Shown here one piece after another: positions 26,745 through 34,956 of a DNA stretch of 64,000 bases. A program made the translations under genes and the position numbers. The notes under the pieces are model-generated. The model was not told where the DNA came from, made no database searches, and worked only from the letters and a program-made list of their open reading frames with translations. Source of the stretch: JBJXGE01 sp046154185 (GTDB lineage Bacteria > Planctomycetota > UBA8108 > UBA1146 > JAJFFE01); assembly GCA_046154185.1 (NCBI GenBank), contig JBJXGE010000070.1, positions 248,001 through 312,000 on the forward strand. The letters run 5' to 3'. Each line of letters opens with the position of its first letter. The stretch's first letter is position 1.

Positions 26745-28676
26745 ATGCAGTCGACGACCTACTACGATCCAACGTTCGAGCCGACCAAGAATCCGAGTGA
26801 CCCGAACCGCTCGCGGCGCTTGAACGAAGAAGACTCGTTTTCCGAGTCCGACCCCGGCTCGGAGACGGCGTCGGATTTCGAATCGCAATCACCGCGGCTG
26901 CGCGTGCGCCGTCGCCGCCGTGCGGGCGCGCCGAATCGCGTTTTTCTACTGCTCTTGAAGGCGGGGATCGTGTTGCTGATCGCGCTCGGACTCCTACTCT
27001 GCTGGCAAAGTGTCGCGTTCAGCGCGGCCGATGCAGATCCACCGCCCCCCGCCGCAAGTCCGACGCCGCCGGCGCCCAAAGTGGAAACCCCGTCGGAACC
27101 GCGCCCAGCCTCGATCGAGGATTGGATGCGCCAGGGACTCAAGAAACCGCCGAAGGCAACGGACGAAGAAGAGCAACCCGCGCCGACTCCGCCAGCAATG
27201 GCTCCGCCCGCTTCACCTATTCAGCCCGCGGGCGGCGCGGCGCTGCCAGGGTCGGAACCGAAGCCAGCCATGGACGCGCCCAAACCACCCGTCCCGTCAG
27301 CAGTCGTGCCTTCCGCACCGCCGAGTCGCGACCTGAACGCCGCGGCCTCGCGCACGCCATCGATGCCGAAGAACGACCCAGCGCTTTTCAAGGTACCGGA
27401 GCCCGCGCGCACGGTGAAACCGCTCGGCGAAATCGCCGACTCGGAGATCAAATGGACCGACAGCCTGCAACTCGTGATGGCGCTTGAACAGCAGTTCGCG
27501 GATCACCCACCGCTCTCTGAACTTCAGACCCTACGCAGCACTTTTTATCACCATCTCATCGATTTGTCCGTAGTGGTTGGCTACTCCGATAACCCGCGCG
27601 ACAACCTCGATGCAGTGCGCGTATTCCTCAAGGACACACTTGGCATGTCCGCTGTGCAGCGTGAGAAGGCGACACTTGACTTGCTCTTGTCGCGCTCCGT
27701 GCTCATGAATCGCAAAGGCAGCCCGACCGGCGTCGCCGTCATCGCGCTTGTGTTCGCCGAACATCTCAGCAAATACTTGGACCTGGAGCCGATCGTCGCT
27801 GGCGATCTGTTGGGCCTTCGCTACCGCTCGGGAGATCACTGTTACACGCTGGTTCCGCTCTATCTCGATCGCCTCTACACCGATCAGAGTTTCGCGGAGC
27901 TCGCGTATGGACCAACGCCGACGTCGAGCCAATCCATCCAGACACTCACGCGCCAACAGTTTTGGGGACTCGTGCTCGGAGAAGCGGGCCTCGCGCTCCT
28001 CGAAACAGCCGCGCACGACCGTGCGGCCGCGCTGATTCATCGCGCGCTCAAACTCAATGCCGAACAAGCGCGCACGCGCGTCGGCAAAGCGCGAATCTTG
28101 CTCGTCAGTCGCGACTTCGAAAGCGCGCGCGAAGAACTCGACGCGGCGCTCAACCTCGACCCGAATCATGTGCCGGCGCGCCTCGAGCGCGCGGCGCTCC
28201 TTGCGCAAATGGGCGATCCCGATGCGCAGGAAGCCGACCTGCGCTGGCTCGCGCGGCGCGGGACGCATCCGCTGGCGGAGCTCGAACTCGCCACGCAACT
28301 CTTCCGACGCCAGCACCATCAGGACGCCGCGCTCGTACTCAAGAATTTGCTCGCGCGAGAAGTGGCGACTTCGATTCGCGAGACCGGCGCGGCGCTCGCG
28401 CAAGAGATTGCGGCCGCACCCTGGATCGCGCGCCTGCGCGACAGTCGCAATGCCGGAGATCGTTTCGCTGCCGTCGATGCATTGACGCAATTCCCGCTCG
28501 CTTCGGTAGAGGACGCGCTCGTGGCGACGCTCGATGATGCCAACCTGCGCCTCGGCGCCTACGCCTGGCAGGCGCTGCGCAATCTGACGAAGTTCGATCT
28601 GCCGCGCGACACGGCCGCGTGGAAACAAGCGCTCGCGCGACGGCGTCTCGCCGAAACGCCATTGCGCGCCCCCTGA
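26745..28676 (+). CDS. Membrane-anchored TPR protein with SirB1/transglutaminase-like core
   Basis: 643-aa protein of unknown function. Domain order: an acidic then Arg-rich cytoplasmic N-terminus (1-65), one membrane helix (66-86), a Pro/Ala-rich linker to about 220, and a domain at 240-400 with DNLDAVRVFL and NRKGSPTGVAVIALVFAEHL that matches the SirB1-type transglutaminase-like pattern (R-x-G-x-P). TPR units follow at about 420-530, and short HEAT-like repeats at 560-640. The canonical transglutaminase Cys is not evident, so enzymatic activity is doubtful. It is divergent from the sugar dehydrogenase gene across 161 bases. Confidence 0.6.
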   Translation: MQSTTYYDPTFEPTKNPSDPNRSRRLNEEDSFSESDPGSETASDFESQSPRLRVRRRRRAGAPNRVFLLLLKAGIVLLIALGLLLCWQSVAFSAADADPPPPAASPTPPAPKVETPSEPRPASIEDWMRQGLKKPPKATDEEEQPAPTPPAMAPPASPIQPAGGAALPGSEPKPAMDAPKPPVPSAVVPSAPPSRDLNAAASRTPSMPKNDPALFKVPEPARTVKPLGEIADSEIKWTDSLQLVMALEQQFADHPPLSELQTLRSTFYHHLIDLSVVVGYSDNPRDNLDAVRVFLKDTLGMSAVQREKATLDLLLSRSVLMNRKGSPTGVAVIALVFAEHLSKYLDLEPIVAGDLLGLRYRSGDHCYTLVPLYLDRLYTDQSFAELAYGPTPTSSQSIQTLTRQQFWGLVLGEAGLALLETAAHDRAAALIHRALKLNAEQARTRVGKARILLVSRDFESAREELDAALNLDPNHVPARLERAALLAQMGDPDAQEADLRWLARRGTHPLAELELATQLFRRQHHQDAALVLKNLLAREVATSIRETGAALAQEIAAAPWIARLRDSRNAGDRFAAVDALTQFPLASVEDALVATLDDANLRLGAYAWQALRNLTKFDLPRDTAAWKQALARRRLAETPLRAP

Positions 28677-29016
28677 CCGATCGTTCGATATGGGCGCCTG
28701 CGCGGCCAAAACCGCACGCTCTCCGAAAGATCTCGTGAACCCGCTTGCGGAACTACTGGGTCGGCCGATACCATCCGGCCGACGATCGACGCAAAACTTG
28801 GGTGGCTAGACGTGCCACCGCAAACGTTCGATGAGTTGCGTTCGTATCCGCTCGAGTGGGTTTCTTCTCATGAGCGCTGTCGGTTGGCGCTCGGGCGATA
28901 CTCCTCAGCTAAATAAAACGCGCGTACAGTTTCCGTTCCGTCGGCGTGCACCGCGGTCGACTCGTCGGCGCGGTGCAGGTTCACGCGCGCGCCGTTCCCC
29001 TGAAAGGTCCCTGACG
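28677..29016. other. 340-base gap with two perfect hairpins
   Basis: One dyad has 8-base arms GTCGGCCG/CGGCCGAC at 28760-28767 and 28776-28783 around an 8-base loop. A second has 9-base arms TGCACCGCG/CGCGGTGCA at 28947-28955 and 28969-28977 and lies about 40 bases upstream of the protease start, in the probable leader. The first could end transcription of the TPR gene. The second could act on the protease mRNA. No T-tract or known riboswitch pattern was seen. Confidence 0.4.
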
Positions 29017-31653
29017 ATGAAATTCGAAGCGAGCGCGCACCAGCTGCGCGGTGTGGCGGTTCTGCTTTTGCTCGCCATCACGTCCACGTCGACATTCGCG
29101 CAATCGACGGTGCCAAGCACGTCCAAGATCAACGACGCTTTCGGATTGAAAACGGCAACTACCCAAGTGCTGAATTTCGATGCAGCGCCGGAACTCGGCC
29201 GCGTCGCGTTTCGCGTCGAACTGCCGGGAATCGGCCCGCTCAGTTGCGAATTGACGAAACACTCGCTGCGCGCCGACGGATTTCAACTGTTCGTGAGTGA
29301 CGCTGCCGGCACGCTGACGAGCGTGACGCCGCCCGAAATTCAGACGTATCGCGGGACGTTCCTCGAAGCCCCAGACCTCGAAGTGCGCGCGTCCTACTCG
29401 GCCGGCGAATTGCGCGCCGTCGTGATCGGACCGAATCAGAGTTGGGGAATCCAGTCGCTGCGCGAGCACGGTATCGTCGCCGCGCCGGGCGAGCACGTCG
29501 TGTATCGTGTCGAAGATGCCCTGGCGCCGCCCGGCGTGTGCGGCGTCGCGGCGAGCGGCGGCGGCGCGGGCCCGAGCGGCGGCAGTAGCCCATTCGGTCC
29601 CGGCACGATGGAAGTCTGCGAGATCGCGGTCGATGCCGACTTCGAGTTTTACCAGGCCAAGGGCAGCAGCGTCCCCGCAACCGTGAGCGACATCGAAAGT
29701 GTGCTCAACGCCGTCGAAGCGATCTATGAGGCGCCGACGATTCTCATCACGTACGAAGTCACCGTGATTGTCGTGCGAACCGCCGCCGGCACCTACACGA
29801 CCAGCGACCCGGGCTCGCTCTTGAATCAATTCGAGAATCTGTGGGAGTCCTCCGCGCCGGAGTCGACCATCAGTCGAGATGTCGCGCATCTTTTCACTGG
29901 TCGCAATCTCTCGGGCTCCGTCATCGGCATCGCGAATCTGTTTGGGATTTGTAACAACCAGTCCTACGGCTTGTCGGAGAGCACGTGTTGCGGCGGCTTC
30001 TCCACCCGCGTCGCGCTGACGGCGCACGAGCTCGGCCATAACTGGAGTTCGCTACACTGCGACGCCCAGGCCGATTGTCGCATCATGTGCTCGGGGCTCG
30101 GCGGTTGCGACGGTCTGTCGCCGCTGACGTTCGAGCCGGCGTCCGTGAATCAAATCCTCGACTACAAGGACTCGCGGATGTGCTTGCAGCCCGCGGTACC
30201 CACGCATCCGCTGCCGTTTGTCGAGACGGTCGAGACATTGTCGATTTCCAGCGGCCGGTGGTCGTACATCGATGGCGCGAGCGCCAGTACGCTCGCGGTC
30301 GCCGAGCCGAGTGCGCCCAACTCCGTGCGACTCAATGCGGCCGGTAGCGCGCTCTACCTCGATGATGACTTGCGCAGCACGTTCATCGCGCTCGGTGGCA
30401 CCATCGCGCCACAGCTCCAATACGCGACGCAACATCGTGGCGTGCCTGCCGGGGGGCAGTTGTTCGTCGAGTACTGGGCGAGCAACATGAGTTGGGTCGT
30501 GCTCAATACTCTGACGTCCGATGGCGTCGATGAAAACGTGTTCACGCCGTTCACGCACGCCTTGCCGGTGAGCGCGCGTCACAATGAGTTTCGAGTGCGG
30601 TTTCGCGCGGCCGTCAGCGACACGAGTCACAACTGGTTCGTCGATGACATTAGCGTGTCCGAAGGTCCGCCCCCGCCGCCGGCCCCGCCCGAACTCATCG
30701 CGATTCTGCCGACGACCGGGCCGCTCATCGGCGGCACTGTCATCACGATCTACGGTGAGAACATCAACTCGACCGCGCAAGTCACTGTCGGCGGGCAGCC
30801 GCTCGTGAGCCCGCAGTATCTCGGCACCACCGAAATCGTCGGGCTCGCGCCGGCAAACGGGGCGCCTGGGGCAGTTTCCGTGAGTCTCTCCCAACCCTCC
30901 GGCACGGACACATTGCCGAACGCGTACATTTACTCGACCAACGCCGTTTCGATTCAGAATACGGTTGCCGCCGCCGGCGGGAACGTCGACGTGTTGGTGT
31001 TCGGCTCGAACGACTTGAATCTGTCCGGCTTCTCTTTGGCCGTGAATTTCGACACGGCGTTTCTTGACATTGTGGCGGTCACAGTCGCCGGCACCGACGT
31101 CGCCACCGCCGAATTCGTCGCGCCGAACCTAAATAATGATCTGGAACCCGGCACTTGGTGGACGCTCGGCGTGTTGTTCGATCTCAGTCCGCCGGTCAGT
31201 TCGGTGCTCACGCCGGGCGCGAATCGGACGTTTGCGCGTGCGCAGTATGCGATCGATCCGCTCGCCTTTGTTGGACAGGTGTTGCCACTCGTGCTCGAGA
31301 ATGGCGTCGGTGTGCCGCCGGTCGACAACGTTTTTGCGCTCTCAGTCGGCGCATCGGCGATTCCGACGCTCGGCCCCGGACAGATCTCGATCGTGGCGAC
31401 GGCCTTTGTCAGGGGCGACGCAAATTTCGATGGCGCCGTCAACATCGCAGACGTCGTCGCGAATCTCGAGTTTCAGTTCGCGGGGCTCGGCGCGCCTTGC
31501 CTCGACGCGCTGGATGTCAACGACGACAGCGTCATCAACATCGCGGATCCTATCTACGCCTTGAACTATCAATTCTCGGCGGGGCCCCCACCGCTGCCAC
31601 CTTTCCCGCTCGCGGGCGTCGACCCCACCGCGGACTTACTCGACTGTTTTTGA
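29017..31653 (+). CDS. Secreted M12-type metalloprotease with IPT/TIG, cohesin-like and dockerin domains
   Basis: 878-aa exported zinc protease. ATG 29017 follows AAAGG by 9 bases and starts a clean signal peptide (cleavage near TFA-QS). The zinc site is HELGHNWSSLH (His 337, 341, 347), followed by a Cys-rich CRIMCSGLGGC loop. The usual Gly of the HExxHxxGxxH motif is Ser here. Downstream come a jelly-roll-like segment (about 400-550), an IPT/TIG fold (ILPTTGPLIGGTVITIYG), a cohesin-like domain (SGFSLAVNFDTAFLDIVAV) and paired dockerin loops (RGDANFDGAVNIADV and LDVNDDSVINIADP). It would act outside the cell, perhaps bound to a surface scaffold. Confidence 0.85.
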   Translation: MKFEASAHQLRGVAVLLLLAITSTSTFAQSTVPSTSKINDAFGLKTATTQVLNFDAAPELGRVAFRVELPGIGPLSCELTKHSLRADGFQLFVSDAAGTLTSVTPPEIQTYRGTFLEAPDLEVRASYSAGELRAVVIGPNQSWGIQSLREHGIVAAPGEHVVYRVEDALAPPGVCGVAASGGGAGPSGGSSPFGPGTMEVCEIAVDADFEFYQAKGSSVPATVSDIESVLNAVEAIYEAPTILITYEVTVIVVRTAAGTYTTSDPGSLLNQFENLWESSAPESTISRDVAHLFTGRNLSGSVIGIANLFGICNNQSYGLSESTCCGGFSTRVALTAHELGHNWSSLHCDAQADCRIMCSGLGGCDGLSPLTFEPASVNQILDYKDSRMCLQPAVPTHPLPFVETVETLSISSGRWSYIDGASASTLAVAEPSAPNSVRLNAAGSALYLDDDLRSTFIALGGTIAPQLQYATQHRGVPAGGQLFVEYWASNMSWVVLNTLTSDGVDENVFTPFTHALPVSARHNEFRVRFRAAVSDTSHNWFVDDISVSEGPPPPPAPPELIAILPTTGPLIGGTVITIYGENINSTAQVTVGGQPLVSPQYLGTTEIVGLAPANGAPGAVSVSLSQPSGTDTLPNAYIYSTNAVSIQNTVAAAGGNVDVLVFGSNDLNLSGFSLAVNFDTAFLDIVAVTVAGTDVATAEFVAPNLNNDLEPGTWWTLGVLFDLSPPVSSVLTPGANRTFARAQYAIDPLAFVGQVLPLVLENGVGVPPVDNVFALSVGASAIPTLGPGQISIVATAFVRGDANFDGAVNIADVVANLEFQFAGLGAPCLDALDVNDDSVINIADPIYALNYQFSAGPPPLPPFPLAGVDPTADLLDCF

Positions 31654-31681
31654 TCGGCGCCGGCGGTTACAAAGTCACCCC

Positions 31682-32227
31682 ATGACGATCACGCGGAGTG
31701 AGGCGCAAGCGATTCTCGACAGCATGATGAGCGATCGGGCGCTGCGCGCGCACGTTCGCTCCGTCGAGATTGTCATGGCGGCGCTCGCCGCCCGCCTCGG
31801 CGAGCCGACCGACGTTTGGGCCATTGCGGGCCTCTTGCACGACGCCGATTACGAACGGTGGCCCGACGAACACCCGAATCGCATCGTCGCACTCTTGCGC
31901 GAGCGCGGTGAGGAAGCGATCGCGCACGCGATCTCGGCCCATCACACGCGCTGGGGCGTCGCGTACGAGTCCCGGCTCGATCGCGCCCTCCTTGCGTGCG
32001 ACGAGATCACCGGCTTCGTGATCGCAGTCGCGCGCGTGCGCCCGCTGAAACTGCAAGATCTCACCGCCGCAAGCGTCATCAAGAAACTCAAGGACAAGGC
32101 CTTCGCCCGCGGCGTCGAGCGCGAAGAAGTCACCAAAGGAGCCGAACTATTCGAAGTCGATCTCAAAGAGCACATAGCATTCATTATCGAGACACTCCGA
32201 CCCCACGAGGGCGAGCTCATTGTATGA
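31682..32227 (+). CDS. HD-domain phosphohydrolase
   Basis: 181-aa HD superfamily protein. The metal ligands appear in order: H in LRAHVRSVEIV, the HD pair in GLLHDADYERWP, and H in ISAHHTRWG, then D in ACDEITGFV. This spacing fits small metal-dependent phosphohydrolases of the predicted hydrolase group. ATGA at 32224-32227 couples it to the following lipoprotein gene. The substrate is unknown; nucleotides or phosphonates are common for relatives. Confidence 0.85.
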   Translation: MTITRSEAQAILDSMMSDRALRAHVRSVEIVMAALAARLGEPTDVWAIAGLLHDADYERWPDEHPNRIVALLRERGEEAIAHAISAHHTRWGVAYESRLDRALLACDEITGFVIAVARVRPLKLQDLTAASVIKKLKDKAFARGVEREEVTKGAELFEVDLKEHIAFIIETLRPHEGELIV

Positions 32228-33720
32228 ACACGCGTCACGTCGTGTTCTTCGTCGCGCTCGCTTCGCTGGCCACGTCGCTCGGCTGCCAATCGATTTTTCA
32301 ACCGACGTTACCGCCGCCGATTCCACGTGTGCTGATGATCGGCATCGGCGGGTTACGGCCCGATGCGTTGACGGCCAGCGAAGCCCCGAATCTAGCGCTG
32401 TTGATGGAGAACGGCTGTTACAGCGCGCTCGCACAGGCGAGCGCGCACACGACCAGCGGCGCGGGTTGGTCGAGCGTGTTGACCGGCGTCTGGCCGGACA
32501 AACACGGCGGCGTCGATGACGAACTCAAGGGGACGCACTTCGACCGTTATCCGCATATTTTTTCGCGTCTGAAGGCTGCGCGACCCGAGGCCGTCACCGG
32601 TAGTTTCGTCGATTGGCCGCCGATCGATCGCAAAATTTTGCCGACAGCGGGCGCCGACGTGCGCTGGTGTTGCGATGTAAGAGATCGCGGCGATGAGCAA
32701 GTTGCTGCGAAAGCGAGCGAAGTGCTACTCACCCACAATCTCGATTTCGCGTTCGTATTCTTCGGCGATGTCGTGGAGTCCGGTCGCGAGCATGGATTTC
32801 ATCCAGGCGTCACGGAGTATGCGGCCGCCGTGAAGCGCGTCGACGCGCACGTCGGCCGACTCCTTGACGCGCTGCGCGCGCGACCGATGATCGCGCGCGA
32901 AGATTGGCTTGTACTTGTGACGACCGATCACGGCGGCACGATCGACGGCCAAGCGGGACGCGACGAGCCGCTGCATCGAAACACTTTGGCAATCGTGAGC
33001 GGCGCGACCGCGCGGCGCGGACGCCTGGTCGAAAACGTCAATCAAGTGGATCTCGTGGTGACGGCGTTGGCGCATCTCAACGTCGCCATCGACCCGGCGT
33101 GGCAACTGGACGGACGAAAGATCGGTCTCGCTCGAAACGTTGCGCGTTACGGCGACAACCTCATCTACAACGGCAACGCCGAGCTTTCGAGCGGCCATGA
33201 CGCCCCGACGCAGAACGCCGGCGTCGCGGGTTGGATCGACCTCGGCGCAATGACCGTCGTGCCGCACGGCGTTGTGCTCGAGATTCCCGGCGCGACGCTC
33301 GCGAGCAGCTTGGGTGAACGACTCTTTAGTGGTGGCGCGAGCAAACTCAGCCGCATCGCGCAAGTTATCGATCTAGAGCCGTTCGTCGCCGATATCGATC
33401 AAGACCGGGTGGCGTTCGACTTCGCAGCGTATCTCGGCGGGCACGCCGATCAGCGCGACCAGGCGTCCGTGCATGCCGAGATTCTCGACGCCAATGGCGG
33501 TGTGTTGGCGCGCACGCAGCTCGGACCCGTGACGCTGGCCATGCGCCGCGCGGCGTCGCCTGATCGACCGGCCGGTAAGACGGGGCTTTGGCAACAAGCG
33601 ACCACGGGTCGCATGCCGAAGGCGGCGCGCAGCGTGCGCATCACGCTGCTGGCGGAAGCCGCGGATGAAGACAATCGAGGGTATGCCGACGATCTCACAT
33701 TCGTGCTCAAGACGAATTAG
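32224..33720 (+). CDS. Alkaline phosphatase/phosphodiesterase-superfamily lipoprotein with an altered metal site
   Basis: 498-aa protein with a lipobox (LATSLGC, Cys 21). The N-terminal 270 residues follow the type I phosphodiesterase/alkaline phosphatase fold: RVLMIGIGGLRPDAL, a nucleophile region TTSGAGWSSVLTGVWPDKHG, FGDVVESGREHG and VTTDHGG with a later His. The family consensus at the first strand is IGIDGLRPDAL; here the metal-binding Asp is Gly (codon GGC, one transition from GAC). The C-terminal part is a beta domain typical of outer-surface proteins. The enzyme could be inactive or have changed metal use. It overlaps the HD gene by 4 bases. Confidence 0.75.
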   Translation: MNTRHVVFFVALASLATSLGCQSIFQPTLPPPIPRVLMIGIGGLRPDALTASEAPNLALLMENGCYSALAQASAHTTSGAGWSSVLTGVWPDKHGGVDDELKGTHFDRYPHIFSRLKAARPEAVTGSFVDWPPIDRKILPTAGADVRWCCDVRDRGDEQVAAKASEVLLTHNLDFAFVFFGDVVESGREHGFHPGVTEYAAAVKRVDAHVGRLLDALRARPMIAREDWLVLVTTDHGGTIDGQAGRDEPLHRNTLAIVSGATARRGRLVENVNQVDLVVTALAHLNVAIDPAWQLDGRKIGLARNVARYGDNLIYNGNAELSSGHDAPTQNAGVAGWIDLGAMTVVPHGVVLEIPGATLASSLGERLFSGGASKLSRIAQVIDLEPFVADIDQDRVAFDFAAYLGGHADQRDQASVHAEILDANGGVLARTQLGPVTLAMRRAASPDRPAGKTGLWQQATTGRMPKAARSVRITLLAEAADEDNRGYADDLTFVLKTN

Positions 33721-34945
33721 TTGCCTTTTGCGCGGCGCTTCGGCGACCGGGCTGGCGGTCGTCCTCGGCGCGGTTTGCCTCAGCACGTTTCGTCAGCACT
33801 CGTGCTCGGCCGAACCGAATGTCAACTACGCGAACGATCTCTCCGCGTTTTTCGTCGAACTCGACGCGCATTATCCCTTTTTCGATTTGAAGGACATTCG
33901 CAAGGAGTGGGAGCGCAAGAAGCCGCTGTGGCTCAAGGCGGCGCAACGCGCCAAGGCCGACGCGGAATTCGCGCGCATCGTGATCGAAGCGATGAAGTGC
34001 TTGCGCGACGCGCATCTGAGTTTCACGGATCTCAAAGTGAAGCTGCCGCCGGAGCCGGAATTCTATCCCGGCCTCAGTCTGATGCCCGCCGCGAAGAACC
34101 GAGTCGTCGTGCTCGCGACGAGTCCCAATCTGGCGAGCACGCTCAAGAGCGGAATGGTCATCACCAAGATCGACGGGCAATCGGCGCGTAAACTGCTCGA
34201 AGCCCGGAGCGTCGCGAGCTGGCAGGCGGGCGGACATTTTTCGAGCCCGCAACGCGCCCGGTTTTTTGCGTATCGATTTGCGCTGAGCGGGAAACGCGGC
34301 GACAAACACACGATTCACTACCTCGACGGCAAGCAAGAACGGAGCCTAGAACTCGTTTCGACGCTGGAAGCGGACGATTGGCCGCACAACTATCATCAGC
34401 CACCAGCGCTCGAGCAGAGCGCTAAATCCGTCTGGCACGCGGCCATTGAGTCGACAGGCTACATCTACTTGCGCCGCATCGATGAGTCGGTGGCCGATGG
34501 TGTTCGCAAGGCCATCGACGCACACGCTGGAGTGACGAGTTGGATCGTGGACCTGTCCGGCAATACCGGGGGCGGCTACGACGACGCGCTGCTCGCTGAA
34601 TTCAAGCGGCTCACTCAACCCGTCGCCGTCATCATCGACGCCGGCTGCATATCGGCGGGTGAGACCGTGGCGCGCGACTTGGTGCGCATCGCGAACGCGC
34701 GGCTGTTCGGCGAAACGACGGCCGGATCATCGAGCAGCAAAAAGGAATGGGCATTTCCGAGCGGCTTCGCGCGCGTGCGCTACTCGGTCGACAGCCGCAA
34801 AGGCGCCGACGGCAAACTCATCGAATTCAACGGCATCGTGCCGCACGAATTCGTCGAAGCCGACCCGAGCGAAGTCCAGGCGGGCAAAAACAGCGGCATC
34901 GAGCGCGCGCTCGTCTATTTGCGCGCGACCAAAAAGCCGAGATAA
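33683..34945 (+). CDS. Exported S41-family peptidase
   Basis: About 420-aa tail-specific-protease relative. A signal segment lies at about 10-35. A PDZ-like region (GMVITKIDGQSARKLLE) precedes the S41 core, where IIDAGCISAGETVARDL holds the nucleophile Ser (about 324) and FGETTAGSS the strand before the catalytic Lys region. Two in-frame ATGs (33665 and 33683) both overlap the end of the lipoprotein gene; I favour 33683, close behind GAGGGT. It converges with the next gene, leaving 11 bases between stops. The substrate is unknown. Confidence 0.82.
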   Translation: MPTISHSCSRRISCLLRGASATGLAVVLGAVCLSTFRQHSCSAEPNVNYANDLSAFFVELDAHYPFFDLKDIRKEWERKKPLWLKAAQRAKADAEFARIVIEAMKCLRDAHLSFTDLKVKLPPEPEFYPGLSLMPAAKNRVVVLATSPNLASTLKSGMVITKIDGQSARKLLEARSVASWQAGGHFSSPQRARFFAYRFALSGKRGDKHTIHYLDGKQERSLELVSTLEADDWPHNYHQPPALEQSAKSVWHAAIESTGYIYLRRIDESVADGVRKAIDAHAGVTSWIVDLSGNTGGGYDDALLAEFKRLTQPVAVIIDAGCISAGETVARDLVRIANARLFGETTAGSSSSKKEWAFPSGFARVRYSVDSRKGADGKLIEFNGIVPHEFVEADPSEVQAGKNSGIERALVYLRATKKPR

Positions 34946-34956
34946 CGCGCGCGCGC

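Noticed and set aside
28890..28985. A segment resembling tRNA D-arm wording upstream of the protease
   Set aside because: No complete cloverleaf can be drawn; only a 9-base hairpin remains.
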